Source: Trichococcus paludicola
GTDB taxonomy: Bacteria; Bacillota; Bacilli; Lactobacillales; Aerococcaceae
DNA length: 64,000 nt
Direction of reading: 5' to 3'
NCBI RefSeq assembly: GCF_003052295.1
Contig: NZ_QBLC01000004.1
Span: 124,001-188,000, forward strand
The notes under the pieces were generated by a model, which searched no databases, was not told the origin of the DNA, and saw only the letters and a program-made list of their open reading frames with translations. The position numbers and the translations under genes were made by a program. Of this stretch, positions 1 to 10,011 are shown in pieces (within the stretch, counting starts at the first letter, position 1; each line of letters starts with the position of its first letter).

Positions 1-21
1 ACTGCTTTTCAGATTCTTCAT
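1..21 (-). CDS. alaS: alanyl-tRNA synthetase, first 7 codons (partial)
   Basis: Only the N-terminal residues MKNLKSS lie inside the window; the gene runs off the left edge. The ATG is preceded by a good ribosome binding site (AAGGAAGG, about 6 bases upstream). The identity rests mainly on the T-box leader in front of it, whose specifier loop carries GCU, an alanine codon. The N-terminus also resembles the M-K-x-L-x-S start of Gram-positive AlaRS. The enzyme would attach alanine to tRNA-Ala in the cytoplasm. Too little is visible to rule out another alanine-related gene. Confidence 0.55.
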
Positions 22-61
22 TATTACCTTCCTTTTCTCTTCATTTATTTTTGGAGTGGAA

Positions 62-282
62 AAAATAAAAAACACCCCACTGCATACAAGGACGAATGAC
101 GCGGTACCACCTTGTTTGCAATGAAATGTTTTGATCATTCATTACCTCTCGGATCCGTTAACGCTGGAAGCGATAGTATTTCTACTATATTTACGCAAAG
201 GGAGCATAAACGGATGCGTTTCCTTTCACCAAACGGAAACTCTCTTTTGTTATCCATTCCTATATCCTCTGCTTCAATCAAA
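62..282 (-). promoter_or_regulatory. T-box leader, probably alanine-specific
   Basis: The minus strand carries the T-box core GGTGGTACCGCG at about 100-112. A terminator stem (CATTGCA/TGCAGTG plus ACAAGG/CCTTGT) ends in a T-run at about 65-70. Stem I has the distal stem GTTTCC/GGAAAC with the GGTG bulge. Its base is closed by GCAGAGG/CCTTTGC, and the triplet GCT (Ala) lies one base above this lower stem. Known T-boxes stop transcription when the matching tRNA is charged, so this leader should switch on the downstream gene when alanine is short. Confidence 0.85.
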
Positions 283-286
283 AACT

Positions 287-315
287 AGTATAACCAAAAT
301 ACCGGTCGCTTGCAA
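287..315 (-). promoter_or_regulatory. promoter of the alaS T-box transcript
   Basis: Minus strand TTGCAA, 17-base spacer, TATACT: a near-consensus vegetative promoter that places the start of transcription just before the T-box leader. Confidence 0.7.
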
Positions 316-341
316 GCAGTTCTTCAGAAAAGCAGAACAGG

Positions 342-1445
342 TCACATTTCGATGCGGATGGAGCGTCTTGCGCAGTAATAACCGGGTGTCAATAGCCCTT
401 GCTTCTCCTTTAAAGCATCCGCATAGTTTTCATAATAGGTAGCGTAGGGCAGGAGTTTCTCCAGTATATTCTCGGCTTGAATGAAAATCCAGCCGCCTTT
501 GGCCAACAACCCGTCTTCGACAAGTTCCGGTCCCCAGCCCATATTGGCTATTTCCAAGCCAAACATGTTTTTTTTATAGAGATAGCTATCTTCGGGTTCG
601 AATAGGTTACGATGCAACTGATTGCCCCAACGGAAAAGCCTGCGCGTCGATGCGCCGCAGCAATATTCCCATTCATCGCTGGACAGCAACCCCATGCCAT
701 CTTTCTCCAATTGCTTGCGCATCTCTGCATAAGTGGTCTGGTAAGGCGCGAAAACTGTGTAAGAATCCAAATCTTCGTTCTGTTTCAGGAAGAAAGAATC
801 ATTTTGGACCAGATGCGCCGGAAAATCCGCAAATATCGATGATCCGTTTGCGCTCGGCATCAAGGCTTGATGGATGTCCTTCTCGTGTATGCTGAACCAA
901 TCGCTTTGGCCCTCAAATTTCCCGTTTATGACTGCATAATTCCCGACTTTCGTCATCCCCACATAAGTCGGACTGACTTCCACCAATAATGGAGGGATCT
1001 CTGTCGTCCGAAGCTGCGACATTTGGCTGTTGACCAATTCTTCCAATTCATTCAAAGAATGGATCGGTTCGATTTTCTTCTTCATCCAATGATCGTCATG
1101 CAAAAATTCAGCGCCTTGAACAGAAAGTTTCAGGCAATTTTCGATGGCGAGGTACATCTCTTTCCTGTCAGAGCTGATGTCCAATGGGTCCAGGCCGTTG
1201 ATTCCGCTGTCCCATCCGAGGACGGCCTCCTTGTGCCCGGGTACAAAAACAAACGGTGCGCCGTTGATGTCCACTGTAAACGTTTCGGTCTTGATGCCGC
1301 CCATCTGATAATACGCCGGACGGATATCCGCGACAGACAAAAGCGGATTCACAAAATAACGGACAACGCTGCTGGCCAGAACAAGCTTGTGCTCCATCGG
1401 GATGTTCTTCCAGTTCGGATTCATCAATTGATCAAATAGTTCCAT
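342..1445 (-). CDS. FGE/sulfatase-modifying-factor-like protein of unknown function
   Basis: This is a 367-residue cytoplasmic protein with no signal peptide or membrane segment. I do not recognise the N-terminal two thirds. The last about 130 residues look like a degenerate formylglycine-generating-enzyme (FGE) fold. They contain SSDEWEYCCGA...FRWGN (about 255-274), matching the family's TEAEWEYAARGG...YPWGN. Next come NMFGLEIANMGWG (about 293-306), matching NAFGLYDMxGN, and KGGWIF, where active FGEs have RGGSW. The copper-binding cysteine usually found just before GGSW is absent, so formylglycine formation is unlikely. The ATG has GAAGAGAG upstream and an extended -10 (TGCTATACT) at 1501-1509. 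It sits alone between alaS and recD2. Confidence 0.6.
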   Translation of the reverse strand: MELFDQLMNPNWKNIPMEHKLVLASSVVRYFVNPLLSVADIRPAYYQMGGIKTETFTVDINGAPFVFVPGHKEAVLGWDSGINGLDPLDISSDRKEMYLAIENCLKLSVQGAEFLHDDHWMKKKIEPIHSLNELEELVNSQMSQLRTTEIPPLLVEVSPTYVGMTKVGNYAVINGKFEGQSDWFSIHEKDIHQALMPSANGSSIFADFPAHLVQNDSFFLKQNEDLDSYTVFAPYQTTYAEMRKQLEKDGMGLLSSDEWEYCCGASTRRLFRWGNQLHRNLFEPEDSYLYKKNMFGLEIANMGWGPELVEDGLLAKGGWIFIQAENILEKLLPYATYYENYADALKEKQGLLTPGYYCARRSIRIEM

Positions 1446-1612
1446 TATACCACTCTCTTCTTGTAGCTGTATTGGAAAACCAGTAAATTGCTTTACTGTC
1501 AGTATAGCAGAATATTGAGGCGGCGAGTAGCTTATTTCTTTTGCTGAAGGGAGCGCCTATAGAGGCACCGTTGATTATTGCGGACGGCGCCGCTGATTTT
1601 CTGAAAGCAGAA

Positions 1613-1648
1613 AAGTCCGCAGACAAATTCTTCATTATCTGCGGACTT
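1613..1648 (-). terminator. terminator after recD2
   Basis: An 11-base-pair stem (AAGTCCGCAGA/TCTGCGGACTT) is followed on the minus strand by TTTTC. It lies directly after the recD2 stop codon. Confidence 0.75.
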
Positions 1649-1656
1649 CTCCCGGA

Positions 1657-4155
1657 TTATTTTTCATTCATGAAAGTTTCCGGTGTTATATTTTCCATGC
1701 CAATCATCGGATCGATGCTCCCATCGGAAATGTGTTCGATCGTCAAATGGTAGATGGGTATTATTTTTGGAGATTCTTTGTTTTCTGGCTTTTGGGTTGC
1801 AGATTCGGTAGTTGTTTCGATGAGTGATTCAGCAGTCTCAATTCCAACACTGGGTGCTTTCGTTTCCTTGATTTCTGCGGGTTCTTCCGCAGTGAAGACT
1901 TTGTCATTGTTCAGGTTGCGTTCCAGTTTTTCGTGCAGCATCGTTTTCCGGATATCACCGGTGCTTACGACTGCCGTTTCGAAAGCTTCGTAATCGCCGC
2001 ACAAAATCAATTTGCTTTTGCTCCTGGTGATGGCTGTGTACAGCAGATTGCGGCGCAGCATCCGCCCGTACTGTTTCACCATCGGCAGAATGACCATCGT
2101 AAATTCGCTGCCTTGTGATTTATGGATGGAACAACAGTAAGCCAGCACGAACTTGTTCCAATTATTACGATTATAGGTGACTTCGACAGTATCGAATAGG
2201 ACCGTGATCTGGTCGACTTTCTCTTCCGTCTCTTTAGCGAATTGGATGGCAGTGATTTCACCCATGTCCCCGTTAAAGACATTATTTTCCGGTTGATTCA
2301 CCAACTGAAGCACTTTATCGCCTACCCGATAGACGACATCGAAAAAAGCAACTTCGCGTCTTTTCTTGTTCCCCTTCGGATTGAAAATTTCCTGCATCAT
2401 CGTATTGATGGCATCAATACCGGCAGCGCCTTTGTACATCGGCGCCAGAATCTGGATGTCTTTCGCGGTGAACCCTCTTGATTTTGCCTTTTCGACGACT
2501 TGCCGGATAACCGGCTCGATCTGATGCGTTTGGCAAGGCAGAAACGACCGGTCCGCTTGATTGTTCCGGAAATCGCGTGGGAGGATGCCGTTCTTGATTT
2601 CGTGCGCCAACGGAATGATTGAGGAATCGCCAGATTGTCTGAATATCTCATTCAGCTCGACCTGCGGCAATGATTTGCAGTTCAATAGATCAAACAACAC
2701 TTGGCCCGGCCCGACCGACGGCAATTGGTCCTTATCCCCGACAAACAGCACTTGCATGCCCGACGGCACCGACTTCAGGAGCCGGTGCATCAACCATGTA
2801 TCCACCATCGAAACTTCATCGATGATCAACAGCTTGCCTTCCAGCTCTTGCGTATAAAGTTCTTCGGATTCCTTTTCCTGGCCCGTCAAGCCCAGTAAGC
2901 GGTGAATCGTGCTGCCGGGCAGACCTGTCGTTTCCTGCATACGTTTTGCGGCCCGTCCGGTCGGAGCGGCAAGTAATATCGGGAAAAGTCCATCTTTGTA
3001 GTCGTGAGGGTCTTCCGGCAAATCGTTTAGTTCGGAGAACATGCGGACGATCCCTTTCAGAACTGTCGTTTTGCCGGTACCAGGGCCTCCGGTCAGGATG
3101 AAGAACGGTGAAAGCAAAGCTGCTTTAATCGCTTCGATTTGGGAGGCGCCATAGCGGATCTGCAGGTTTGATTGCAGCTGCTCGATTTCCAGATCCAAAT
3201 CCACTCCCGGATAAGCAATTTTCGTTTTTCGTTTCAGAAGTCTGTCGATCGATGAAGCGATGCCTTCTTCGGCGAAATAGAGAGACGGGATGGCAAAACG
3301 GCTGTGATCCTCGACCACTTTCATGTCCATCACCATCTCCATCAGCGCTTCGATGACGGGCGCATCCTCGATGATGAAACGCCGGCTTTGCTCAAGCAAA
3401 TGGATCGTCCGCTCAAGCAAGACAGTCCCGTCGACATACGTATCCCCGTTCGAGAGGCAAAGTTCCTGCAACGTCGCGAACAAGCCACCCTTCAGCCGGC
3501 TTGTGTGATCCGGAGCGAAATTCAACTCCTCCGCCAATTGATCGGCCTTCTTGAAACCGATGCCTTCAATGTCCTCGAGCAGGCGGTAAGGATTTTCGTT
3601 AAGGACAGTCAGCGTTTCGGTGCGGTAAAAATGGAAGATATTCGCCGCCTGATTATTGGAGAATCCATAGTTTCCCAAAGCAATCAGGATTTTTTCGGTT
3701 CCTTGCGTCTGCATCAGGACATCGCGCATCATTTCTCTCTTTTTGGGTGTCATGCCGCTGATGTTTTTCAGAGCTTCCGGGTCATCGAGGATGACATCGA
3801 CTGCCTCCTCGCCAAAAGTCTCGACGATTTTTTCTGCCGTGCGTTTACCGATGCCCGGGAACCGTTCCCCCGACAAGAATGCAATCAACCCATTCTTGGA
3901 TGTGGGTTTTTCCTGCTGGTAGGAATTGGCTTGGAATTGGACGCCGTATCTCGGATGCTCCACGACCTCACCGAAAAAGCGGTAGGCTGTATCTTCGGTT
4001 ATTTGCCCAAAGCTTCCCGTCACTACAATTTCCTCATTCTTTTGTGGGAGATTCGATTCACTGACTGAAATCAGTATGACCTTGTAGAAATTACTCGCGT
4101 TTTCAAAGAAAATCGCTTTGAGTTCTCCAACGATATAGCCTTGTTCTGTATCCAT
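1657..4155 (-). CDS. recD2: RecD2-type SF1B DNA helicase
   Basis: 832 residues, the usual length of Gram-positive RecD2, a 5'-3' DNA helicase of superfamily 1B that works in DNA repair and replication-fork protection without RecBC. The N-terminal part has tandem helix-hairpin-helix-like segments (GIGKRTAEKIVETFG, DIEGIGFKKADQLA). The motor has Walker A GGPGTGKTTVL, motif II IIDEVSMVD, GDKDQLPSVGPGQVL, and the C-terminal motif VI region LLYTAITRSKSKLIL. The chosen ATG (MDTEQGYIVGELK) has GGAGGGG nine bases upstream; the reading frame extends 22 codons further up without a better site. The last about 90 residues are low-complexity and Glu/Thr-rich. Confidence 0.95.
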   Translation of the reverse strand: MDTEQGYIVGELKAIFFENASNFYKVILISVSESNLPQKNEEIVVTGSFGQITEDTAYRFFGEVVEHPRYGVQFQANSYQQEKPTSKNGLIAFLSGERFPGIGKRTAEKIVETFGEEAVDVILDDPEALKNISGMTPKKREMMRDVLMQTQGTEKILIALGNYGFSNNQAANIFHFYRTETLTVLNENPYRLLEDIEGIGFKKADQLAEELNFAPDHTSRLKGGLFATLQELCLSNGDTYVDGTVLLERTIHLLEQSRRFIIEDAPVIEALMEMVMDMKVVEDHSRFAIPSLYFAEEGIASSIDRLLKRKTKIAYPGVDLDLEIEQLQSNLQIRYGASQIEAIKAALLSPFFILTGGPGTGKTTVLKGIVRMFSELNDLPEDPHDYKDGLFPILLAAPTGRAAKRMQETTGLPGSTIHRLLGLTGQEKESEELYTQELEGKLLIIDEVSMVDTWLMHRLLKSVPSGMQVLFVGDKDQLPSVGPGQVLFDLLNCKSLPQVELNEIFRQSGDSSIIPLAHEIKNGILPRDFRNNQADRSFLPCQTHQIEPVIRQVVEKAKSRGFTAKDIQILAPMYKGAAGIDAINTMMQEIFNPKGNKKRREVAFFDVVYRVGDKVLQLVNQPENNVFNGDMGEITAIQFAKETEEKVDQITVLFDTVEVTYNRNNWNKFVLAYCCSIHKSQGSEFTMVILPMVKQYGRMLRRNLLYTAITRSKSKLILCGDYEAFETAVVSTGDIRKTMLHEKLERNLNNDKVFTAEEPAEIKETKAPSVGIETAESLIETTTESATQKPENKESPKIIPIYHLTIEHISDGSIDPMIGMENITPETFMNEK

Positions 4156-4240
4156 CCGGATGATCCCCTCCCTTTTTATAATATTCAGACTTGTAACAAG
4201 ATTCCTTAAGAACGATACCACAATTCCCGCCCAAATTAAA

Positions 4241-4268
4241 GAGAGGCCGTAGAAAAAACCAGCCTCTC
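4241..4268 (-). terminator. terminator after mnmA
   Basis: GAGAGGC/GCCTCTC stem followed on the minus strand by TTTAATTT, between the mnmA stop and the recD2 start. Confidence 0.65.
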
Positions 4269-4277
4269 ACTCATTAT

Positions 4278-6133
<1,856 letters not shown>

Positions 6134-6201
6134 TGCTTCACTTCCGATCTTCTTGAATGATATGGGATGCAAAAGAGAAATCTTTCCCACTAAAGAAAAC
6201 A

Positions 6202-6232
6202 AAGCAGAACACCTTTGGAAGGGATTCTGCTT
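6202..6232 (-). terminator. terminator after metY
   Basis: AAGCAGAA/TTCTGCTT stem followed on the minus strand by TGTTTTCTTT, just after the metY stop. Confidence 0.65.
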
Positions 6233-6253
6233 CATTTTCAGGGAAACTGTCGA

Positions 6254-7546
6254 TCAGACTGTATAAGGCTTGGCATCCAAATTCAGGGTTGCCAATGCTT
6301 GCTCAATGTCTTCGATGATGTCAGCAATGTTTTCAAGCCCTACCGAAAAGCGGATCAGTCCTGGCGTAATGCCTGCCGCCGCCAATTGTTCATCGGTCAG
6401 TTGTCTGTGGGTTGAACTTGCCGGATGGAGCACACAAGTCCGGATGTCGGCAACATGGACTTCATTGGACGCCAACTTCAGACTGTCCATGAATTTGATG
6501 GCATTTTCTCTGCTTCCTTCGATAGACAGTGAAATGACGCCGCACGTTCCGAGCGGCAGATATTTATTTGCCAATTCGTGGTATTTGTCTCCTTCTAATC
6601 CCGGATAATTCACAAATTCAACTTTCTCGGATTGTTTGAAATATTCAGCGACTTTCAAGGCATTGCTGCAATGTCTGTCCATTCTCACAGGCAGCGTTTC
6701 AAGCCCTAGATTCAACAAGAAGGCAGCATTGGCGGTTGGGTACGCCCCCATGTCCCTCATCATCTGTACCCGTGCTTTTGTAATATACGCAGCGTTCTCA
6801 AAGCTTTCCGTATAGACGATGCCGTGATAGGATTCATCCGGTTCGGTAAATTCCGGGAAATTACCGTTTTTCCAGTCAAAATTACCGCTGTCGACAATGA
6901 CTCCGCCCATCTGTACAGCGTGGCCATCCATGTATTTCGAGGTGGAATGGACCACGATGTCCGCTCCAAACTCGAACGGCCTGCAAAGGTATGGCGTCGG
7001 GAACGTGTTGTCTACGATTAAAGGAACGTTGTTGTTGTGCGCAATCGCGGCCCATTTTTCGATGTCCAGAACAGATAAAGCAGGATTGGCGATGGTTTCG
7101 CCGAAAACAGCCTTTGTGTTCGGTTTAAACATTTTTTGGATTTCTTCCTCAGGCAGTTCTTGATCGACAAATGTGCATTCGATTCCGAATCGCTTCAAAG
7201 TTACGGCGAACAGATTGATTGTTCCGCCATAAATGGAGGCGGTACTGATGAAATGATCCCCTTCCTTCAGGATGTTCATCAAGCTTATCATGGTGGCAGC
7301 CTGGCCGGAAGTTGTGCACAAAGCCCCTACGCCACCCTCCATCGCCGCGATTTTTTCTTCCACGGCTCCAACAGTCGGATTGGAGATGCGCGAATACATG
7401 TGCCCGGCAGCAGTCAAATCGAATAATTTCCCGATATGTTCCGTGGAGTCATATCTGTAAGTGGTGCTTTGGTAAATCGGAAGCGCGCTTGGCTCTCCGT
7501 TCCCTGGGTGATACCCTTCGTGTAAACATTGTGTTTCGATTCTCAT
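6254..7546 (-). CDS. metY: O-acetylhomoserine sulfhydrylase / aminocarboxypropyltransferase
   Basis: 430 residues, a PLP enzyme of the Cys/Met-metabolism family that makes homocysteine (or methionine with methanethiol) from O-acetylhomoserine. Visible marks are ETQCLHEGYHPGNGEPSALPIYQST at the N-terminus (given here as motif only), the GGVGALCTTSGQAA cofactor region, DNTFPTPYLCRPFEFGADIV, and the PLP-binding lysine in HSTSKYMDGH. The length and the ETQCLH start separate it from the shorter cystathionine lyases. ATG with GAGGAGG upstream. It appears to be transcribed alone, with its own promoter region at 7.56-7.63 kb and a terminator behind it. Confidence 0.94.
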   Translation of the reverse strand: MRIETQCLHEGYHPGNGEPSALPIYQSTTYRYDSTEHIGKLFDLTAAGHMYSRISNPTVGAVEEKIAAMEGGVGALCTTSGQAATMISLMNILKEGDHFISTASIYGGTINLFAVTLKRFGIECTFVDQELPEEEIQKMFKPNTKAVFGETIANPALSVLDIEKWAAIAHNNNVPLIVDNTFPTPYLCRPFEFGADIVVHSTSKYMDGHAVQMGGVIVDSGNFDWKNGNFPEFTEPDESYHGIVYTESFENAAYITKARVQMMRDMGAYPTANAAFLLNLGLETLPVRMDRHCSNALKVAEYFKQSEKVEFVNYPGLEGDKYHELANKYLPLGTCGVISLSIEGSRENAIKFMDSLKLASNEVHVADIRTCVLHPASSTHRQLTDEQLAAAGITPGLIRFSVGLENIADIIEDIEQALATLNLDAKPYTV

Positions 7547-7596
7547 TATTGAACCTCCTCATTAAGATAACGCTCATAATCTCATGTATATTTAAC

Positions 7597-7626
7597 ATTT
7601 TACCACAATTCCAAAAGGCTTTGTGG
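7597..7626 (-). promoter_or_regulatory. metY -10 element with adjoining inverted repeat
   Basis: On the minus strand a -10-like TAAAAT (7597-7602) is directly preceded by the inverted repeat CCACAA-N12-TTGTGG (7603-7626), where a spacer and -35 would lie. No good -35 is visible, as at many activator-dependent promoters. No SAM riboswitch or T-box is seen in the 180 bases before the gene. Confidence 0.35.
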
Positions 7627-7683
7627 AGATATTGAAGCCAAATCGAAAGATCCTGAACGCCCAAAATTTTCCATGTTTGAAAA

Positions 7684-7709
7684 CAAAAAAAAGACAGAGA
7701 TTATCTGCC
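7684..7709 (-). terminator. terminator after xpt
   Basis: GGCAGA/TCTGTC stem followed on the minus strand by seven or more T residues, directly after the xpt stop. Confidence 0.75.
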
Positions 7710-7720
7710 TTCCTGTGCTG

Positions 7721-8329
<609 letters not shown>

Positions 8330-8390
8330 CTATCAGCCGCTTGCGACGGTCGGCCAGCATGCCTTATTTTTGTTAACAAATAACAGTAAA

Positions 8391-8419
8391 ACAATACAGA
8401 TAATCTTCGCTTTTGTCAA
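8391..8419 (-). promoter_or_regulatory. xpt promoter
   Basis: Minus strand TTGACA, 17-base spacer, TATTGT. The perfect -35 box and standard spacing make this the likely start site, giving a leader of about 90 bases. Confidence 0.75.
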
Positions 8420-8463
8420 CGGTCCGTAAGTTTTATCGCCAATTGGGATAACTATCACCTCGG

Positions 8464-8490
8464 AAAAACGAACAAATCTTCATTCGGACA
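8464..8490. promoter_or_regulatory. possible PurR (PurBox-like) inverted sites
   Basis: Two CGAA-centred sites in opposite orientation: ACGAAC (8468-8473) and ATTCGGACA (8482-8490, reverse TGTCCGAAT). PurR of Firmicutes binds paired CGAA boxes upstream of purine genes including xpt. The gap between cores (10 bases) is shorter than the Bacillus spacing of 16-17, and the pair lies about 45 bases beyond the -35, so this is only a suggestion. Confidence 0.3.
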
Positions 8491-8510
8491 TTTTTTTATC
8501 CGTAGAAGAA

Positions 8511-8550
8511 AAAACGAGAAGAATCCGGTTACCGGACCCTTCTCGTTTTT
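8511..8550 (-). terminator. terminator after the formate/nitrite channel gene
   Basis: A long stem, AAAACGAGAAG...CTTCTCGTTTT with inner TCCGG/CCGGA, followed by a T-run on the minus strand. It could work in both directions. Confidence 0.8.
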
Positions 8551-8561
8551 GGTTGTAAAGC

Positions 8562-9374
8562 TTAGTCTACGTATACTTCGGAATCCTTGTTCATCCATGC
8601 GTAAAGCAAACCAATGATCAATCCGCCACCGATGTAATTGCCGATCATAGCGAAGAACCAGTTCGTCAGGACGCTGCCGACCGTCATCCCTGGCAAAGCG
8701 CCGCCGAATGCGAAAAACGCAAGGCTGAAGGAAGAGAAGTTGGCGATAACGTGTTCAAAGCCTAAAAATGCAAAGATGAAGATGATGAAAATGGTCGAGA
8801 AGAGCTTGCCGGCGTCATCTTTCATATGCGCGCTCACAAATACAGTCGTATTCACGATGACGTTCGCGAAGATACCTTCAGCAACCATCTGTATAGGTGT
8901 TTTGAGCAACTTGCCTTCAACTGCATGGAAAAGGAAGTGCTCAGCCGGTAAATCCTGGAAAATATTCGTGAATGACATGACGAATGAAGCGATGGTACCA
9001 CCGATAAGGTTGAAAAGGATACAAGCGAATAAAATTGCTAAAGCTCTTTTGGGTGCCAACACCTTGCGGTAAATAGCTGCTGTCATGTACATCATGTTGG
9101 ATGTACCCAATTCTGTGTTCATGTAATTGATCATGACCAAAGACCATGCAAACATGAATGAGTAGAAAAATTTCCCACTACCGGGCAGCATGTGTTCTGC
9201 TTTTTCAGCGACCATTACAGCAATTGAGGTACCCAACGTCAAAAACATACCAGCAAGCATACATCTGATGAAATATTTTACTTGTGAAGTCTCAAATAAA
9301 TGTGACTTCTTTAGGGCGCTTTTATCAACTGTAGTCATGGCTGCGCCTTGATATTTTTGTTCCACTTTCTTCAT
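8562..9374 (-). CDS. formate/nitrite transporter family channel
   Basis: About 270 residues with six hydrophobic segments, the FocA/NirC pentameric channel family that moves formate, nitrite or hydrosulfide across the membrane. Visible family features are the repeated half-channels and Asn/Gly-rich turns such as NYMNTELGTSNMMY, FANVIVNTTVFVSAH and the C-terminal NYIGGGLIIGLLYAW. No pyruvate formate-lyase or formate dehydrogenase gene is beside it, so the substrate is open. Start choice is uncertain: the ATG at 9374 has its GGGAG directly adjacent, while a GTG three codons later (9365) has GGGAG at an ideal nine bases. Confidence 0.88.
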   Translation of the reverse strand: MKKVEQKYQGAAMTTVDKSALKKSHLFETSQVKYFIRCMLAGMFLTLGTSIAVMVAEKAEHMLPGSGKFFYSFMFAWSLVMINYMNTELGTSNMMYMTAAIYRKVLAPKRALAILFACILFNLIGGTIASFVMSFTNIFQDLPAEHFLFHAVEGKLLKTPIQMVAEGIFANVIVNTTVFVSAHMKDDAGKLFSTIFIIFIFAFLGFEHVIANFSSFSLAFFAFGGALPGMTVGSVLTNWFFAMIGNYIGGGLIIGLLYAWMNKDSEVYVD

Positions 9375-9403
9375 CTCCCGAATTGTTTGTGCGATTCTGA
9401 ATA

Positions 9404-9431
9404 AGTATATCATATTTCATAAGAATTGGAA
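9404..9431 (-). promoter_or_regulatory. promoter of the formate/nitrite channel gene
   Basis: Minus strand TTCCAA, 16-base spacer, TATACT, ending about 35 bases before the proposed start codon. Confidence 0.5.
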
Positions 9432-9535
9432 TGAAAAAAACAACTGTTTATATAATTATATTAATGCATTTATAGTATGCATGGTGTTTTTTTTGTGCAC
9501 ATGGATTTTAGCAAGTTCCATTTTCCCATTTGATG

Positions 9536-9576
9536 AAAAAAAAACCGGCTGTAAGATTTACTCTTACAGAACCGGT
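9536..9576 (-). terminator. terminator after the DUF1831 gene
   Basis: CTGTAAGA/TCTTACAG stem extended by ACCGG/CCGGT, followed on the minus strand by a run of nine T residues. Confidence 0.8.
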
Positions 9577-9609
9577 CCGTTGTTTTCAAATATCACAAAT
9601 AAATTGGGA

Positions 9610-9957
9610 TTACTCCGACACTTCAGCCAGGACGCCGTTTTCTACCAAGCTGTCCAAAATGTATTCCAACTGTTCTTTCGCAGCCGACATGGTTTCCTTA
9701 CCGTAGACATCCACTAGCTGCAATCCGTTGCTCGTCGTTGTGGAAACTTTCAATGTTTTCAGATCGGCAGCGACGACAATTTTCACTTTGATCCCTTGTT
9801 TATGCAACACGCTGTTGTCCAAATCGCGGACCATTTGGAAATTGGCGTTTTTGGTTTCCTCAAAACCATTGTCGCGCAAAGTGTAGCGTTTCACCTGTTC
9901 GTCCAATCGAAAGGTTTTTCCGGATCCCTTTAAAGATACATTTTTTTCGAATGCCAT
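9610..9957 (-). CDS. DUF1831 family protein
   Basis: 115-residue soluble protein without signal or membrane segment, recognised as a DUF1831 protein (MAFEKNVSLKGSGKTFRLD... with a final helical segment SAAKEQLEYILDSLVENGVL). The family is known mostly from lactic acid bacteria, where it typically lies behind a cysteine desulfurase gene, as here (55-base gap). That pairing suggests a part in sulfur transfer or Fe-S work, but no function is established. ATG with GGAGGAC upstream; a strong terminator follows, so it closes this operon. Confidence 0.82.
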   Translation of the reverse strand: MAFEKNVSLKGSGKTFRLDEQVKRYTLRDNGFEETKNANFQMVRDLDNSVLHKQGIKVKIVVAADLKTLKVSTTTSNGLQLVDVYGKETMSAAKEQLEYILDSLVENGVLAEVSE

Positions 9958-10011
9958 ATGCAGTCCTCCAAGATAACGTTTTCTCTATCATAACACATTT
10001 TTTTCTTTCGT

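Noticed and set aside
3304-4068. Open frame of 254 codons on the plus strand inside recD2
   Set aside because: It lies wholly antisense to a clearly conserved gene, has no ribosome site, and its composition (His, Arg, Gln rich) is that of a reverse-strand shadow.
7547-7680. SAM riboswitch or Met T-box before metY
   Set aside because: Only about 130 bases are available; neither a T-box core nor S-box stems are seen, and no terminator stands before the start codon.
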